A model generated the notes under the pieces. The model was not told the DNA's origin and did no database searches. It was given only the letters and a program-made list of their open reading frames with translations. Below, in pieces: positions 61,250 through 64,000 of a stretch of 64,000 nt of DNA (position 1 is its first letter; each line of letters opens with the position of its first letter). Source of the stretch: Amycolatopsis taiwanensis DSM 45107 (lineage in GTDB: Bacteria > Actinomycetota > Actinomycetes > Mycobacteriales > Pseudonocardiaceae); contig NZ_JAFB01000015.1 of assembly GCF_000519205.1 (NCBI RefSeq), positions 102,875 to 166,874 of the forward strand, given 5' to 3'. The position numbers and the translations under genes are program-made.

Positions 61250-61678
61250 GTGCCAGGCAAAGCGAAGAAAAGGACGTTCCAGGCCACCCTGCAGCTCGCC
61301 GCCGGCGACGCTCCGGTGGTGGACCTGGGCAAGATGCTCGGTCAGACCGGGGTCAACCTCGTCGAGGTCAAGCGGGCCTACGATGCCGCCACCGCGAACC
61401 AGCGCGGCGACATTGTGCCGGCGGTGGTCTCGGTGTTCGAGGACCGCTCGTTCGAACTGCGGCTGAAGACGCCGCCCACCGCCTTTCTGATCAAGAAGGC
61501 GTTGGGTGGCAAGGGGTCCGGCCGGCCCGGGCACGACGAGGCGGGTGTGCTGAGCCGCGCCCAGCTGAGTGAGATCGCCGAACGGAAGCTTCCCGACCTC
61601 AACACCACCGATCTCGAAGCCGCCGTCCGCATCATCGCGGGAACCGCGCGGTCGATGGGGGTGCGAGTGAAGGACTGA
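61250..61678 (+). CDS. Ribosomal protein L11 paralogue
   Basis: 142 residues, aligned end to end with L11: LQLAAGDAPVVDLGKMLGQTGVN, YDAATANQRGDIVP, VFEDRSFELRLKTPPTAFLIKKA and the C-terminal LNTTDLEAAVRIIAGTARSMG. It stands alone, away from the usual rplK-rplA operon. The proline-rich segment of canonical L11 (PAPPVGPALG) reads PVVDLGKMLG, losing three prolines of the region where thiostrepton binds. The start is GTG without a strong ribosome site. It may modify ribosomes under special conditions; this is inference. Confidence 0.85.
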   Translation: MPGKAKKRTFQATLQLAAGDAPVVDLGKMLGQTGVNLVEVKRAYDAATANQRGDIVPAVVSVFEDRSFELRLKTPPTAFLIKKALGGKGSGRPGHDEAGVLSRAQLSEIAERKLPDLNTTDLEAAVRIIAGTARSMGVRVKD

Positions 61679-61751
61679 GGCGTCAGCGCGGTGTGTCCCG
61701 CGCCCCACAGCCGGCATCGCAGCGGCCCCACGTGCACTAACATCGGGATCC

Positions 61752-61832
61752 GTAGCAGCGACTGGCGCCACCGAGGTGGAGCACCACCGGGGAGCGACCG
61801 ACGAGGCCGGCACCGCGCGCCTGGGTGCGGCC
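61752..61832 (+). promoter_or_regulatory. ZTP riboswitch (pfl motif)
   Basis: The conserved pieces of the pfl motif are present in order: GCGACTGGCG, a stem AGGTGGA/CCACCGGGG, AGCGACC, then a downstream GCGCGCCTGGGTGCGG. The ligand in this class is ZTP/ZMP, which signals folate/purine limitation. It sits directly upstream of glyA, a known target gene of this class, and ends about 20 bases before the glyA ribosome site. Confidence 0.85.
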
Positions 61833-61850
61833 GTGTCAGGAGTTAGGAAC

Positions 61851-63119
<1,269 letters not shown>

Positions 63120-63136
63120 CTTGCGCTGCCCGTGTC

Positions 63137-63169
63137 GCCTTCTCGCCGGTATCGCGCCGGCGAGAAGGC
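63137..63169 (+). terminator. Terminator of glyA
   Basis: Thirteen-base perfect arms GCCTTCTCGCCGG and CCGGCGAGAAGGC with a seven-base loop, 17 bases after the stop. Confidence 0.7.
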
Positions 63170-63182
63170 CACACGGGTCGGT

Positions 63183-63229
63183 ATGAGTGACCCGTTACTG
63201 TCGAAATGCGGCATGAACGGGTCACTCAT
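63183..63229. repeat. Inverted repeat with 14-base arms
   Basis: ATGAGTGACCCGTT and AACGGGTCACTCAT are perfect inverted arms separated by 19 bases between glyA and ppa. The arms are not GC-rich stems of the terminator type and may be a small dispersed repeat; copies elsewhere in this window were not seen. Confidence 0.55.
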
Positions 63230-63254
63230 GCCCAGAACCGTTCCCGCTTCGTAA

Positions 63255-63770
63255 TCAGGGCGCGGACGTGCCGGCGGTCGCCGCGGCGAGCCGCTCCGCC
63301 TCGCGATCGTAGGCGCGCTTGATCTCGGCCTCGGCCTCCATCCGGCCCACCCACATCGAGCCCTCGACGCTCTTCGCGGGCTCCAGGTCCTTGTAGACCT
63401 CGAAGAAGTGCTGGATCTCCAGCTTGTGGAACTCGTTGAGGTGGTGGATGTCGCGCAGGTGTTCCAGGCGCGGATCCGCCGCCGGCACGGCGAGCACCTT
63501 GTCGTCCGGCCCCTTCTCGTCGGTCATCCGGAACATGCCGATGGCCCGGCACCGGATCAGGCAGCCGGGGAAGGTCGGTTCCTGCACCAGCACCAGCACG
63601 TCCAGCGGATCGCCGTCCTGGCCGAGCGTGTCGTCGATGAAGCCGTAGTCGGCGGGGTATTGGGTGGCCGTGAACAGGGTGCGGTCCAGGCGGATCCGTC
63701 CCGTTTCGTGGTCCACTTCGTACTTGTTGCGTTCCCCTTTGGGGATCTCGATGGTGGCGTCGAACTCCAC
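63255..63770 (-). CDS. ppa: Inorganic pyrophosphatase
   Basis: 171 residues, family I soluble pyrophosphatase. [16 protein letters not shown], the signature [10 protein letters not shown] (aspartates binding Mg2+) and the C-terminal [12 protein letters not shown] are intact. GTG 63770 gives [12 protein letters not shown], matching the usual start; the frame extends 17 codons upstream. It supports the same pool as the membrane pyrophosphatase at 32.3 kb. Confidence 0.95.
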   Translation of the reverse strand: MEFDATIEIPKGERNKYEVDHETGRIRLDRTLFTATQYPADYGFIDDTLGQDGDPLDVLVLVQEPTFPGCLIRCRAIGMFRMTDEKGPDDKVLAVPAADPRLEHLRDIHHLNEFHKLEIQHFFEVYKDLEPAKSVEGSMWVGRMEAEAEIKRAYDREAERLAAATAGTSAP

Positions 63771-63931
63771 GGCCTTGCTGACCTCGTCTTTTCCCGCCGC
63801 ACGTGCGGCTAACTGTGTCACTTACTTGACTTCACTAGTGTGGACCACGCGCCGCTGGGCAGTCGCACTGATGTCGCACTGACAACTGTGACCTTGCCCC
63901 CTTGGCCGTCGACACCAGGTAGGAGGGGTGC

Positions 63932-64000
63932 GTGCCGCCGCACGAGCAGGAGCCCGGAGAGCCGCTGTGGCCATCGGATGACTCGGACACGCCAGGTGAA
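63932..64000 (+). CDS. Start of a further gene (truncated by window)
   Basis: GTG 63932 follows AGGAGG at 63921-63926 by five bases. The 23 visible codons read VPPHEQEPGEPLWPSDDSDT and continue past the end. The Pro/Glu/Asp-rich start suggests a leading disordered segment. In mycobacteria a D-alanyl-D-alanine carboxypeptidase lies next to ppa, which is the leading guess. Confidence 0.45.
   Translation, partial: MPPHEQEPGEPLWPSDDSDTPGE

Overview
This window is high-GC chromosomal DNA from an actinobacterium. GTG and TTG starts, ATGA/GTGA overlaps, WhiB-era actinobacterial gene families, an IdeR-like iron-box cluster and a Tad locus all fit. Gene content points to the Pseudonocardiaceae, with an Amycolatopsis-like genome the best guess. 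The backbone from about 2 to 46 kb follows the order remembered from mycobacteria: crp, a small membrane protein, nth, a TlpA-like thioredoxin, a NUDIX hydrolase, marP, an epoxide-hydrolase-like gene, a holin-like protein, acs, then a HAD phosphatase, ssd and the tad genes, a DECH helicase, topA and the DNA polymerase III delta-prime gene. The species is an inference; the synteny is from memory and not from a search.

Layout. 0-1.4 kb: tandem 22-bp repeats and an MFS transporter. 2.1-8 kb: crp and the nth-to-marP operon. 8-13 kb: a peptide symporter, a VIT-family metal transporter behind iron boxes, an L,D-transpeptidase and a secreted protein. 13-16 kb: acetyl-CoA synthetase diverging from a degenerate Fic-like protein. 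16-22 kb: a Bacillus-type muropeptide recovery operon (nagZ, amiE-like, murR, murQ). 22-28.6 kb: HAD phosphatase and the ssd-tad pilus genes. 29-36 kb: prim-pol-like protein, helicase and proton-pumping pyrophosphatase. 36.8-44.7 kb: topA, an MFS protein fused to a broken thymidylate kinase domain, and holB. 44.7-46.7 kb: 21-bp tandem repeats, a secreted protein and tRNA-Thr.

46.7-60.6 kb looks accessory: sparse sequence after the tRNA, a LysR/LysE pair, a PhoX-like secreted protein, an SDR, and then the most unusual locus in the window. 60.6-64 kb returns to backbone: gamma carbonic anhydrase, an L11 paralogue, glyA behind a ZTP riboswitch, ppa, and the start of a further gene.

The unusual locus spans 53.6-59.0 kb. 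Six tandem units each encode a 42-47 residue peptide that opens with a conserved MSDVFRGLTPAFP-like segment and continues into runs of arginine (14-17 Arg per peptide, net charge about +10 to +14). Each unit has its own leader hairpin, a strong ribosome binding site and a strong terminator-like stem; several also carry the same 30-bp inverted-repeat operator. A seventh unit keeps the operator, leader and ribosome binding site but has lost the peptide, and its terminator is weakened. It runs directly into an ABC exporter, which overlaps a soluble Hanks-type protein kinase by four bases. The arrangement suggests a polycationic peptide family that is co-regulated with a dedicated exporter and kinase. 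I do not recognise it as a described system.
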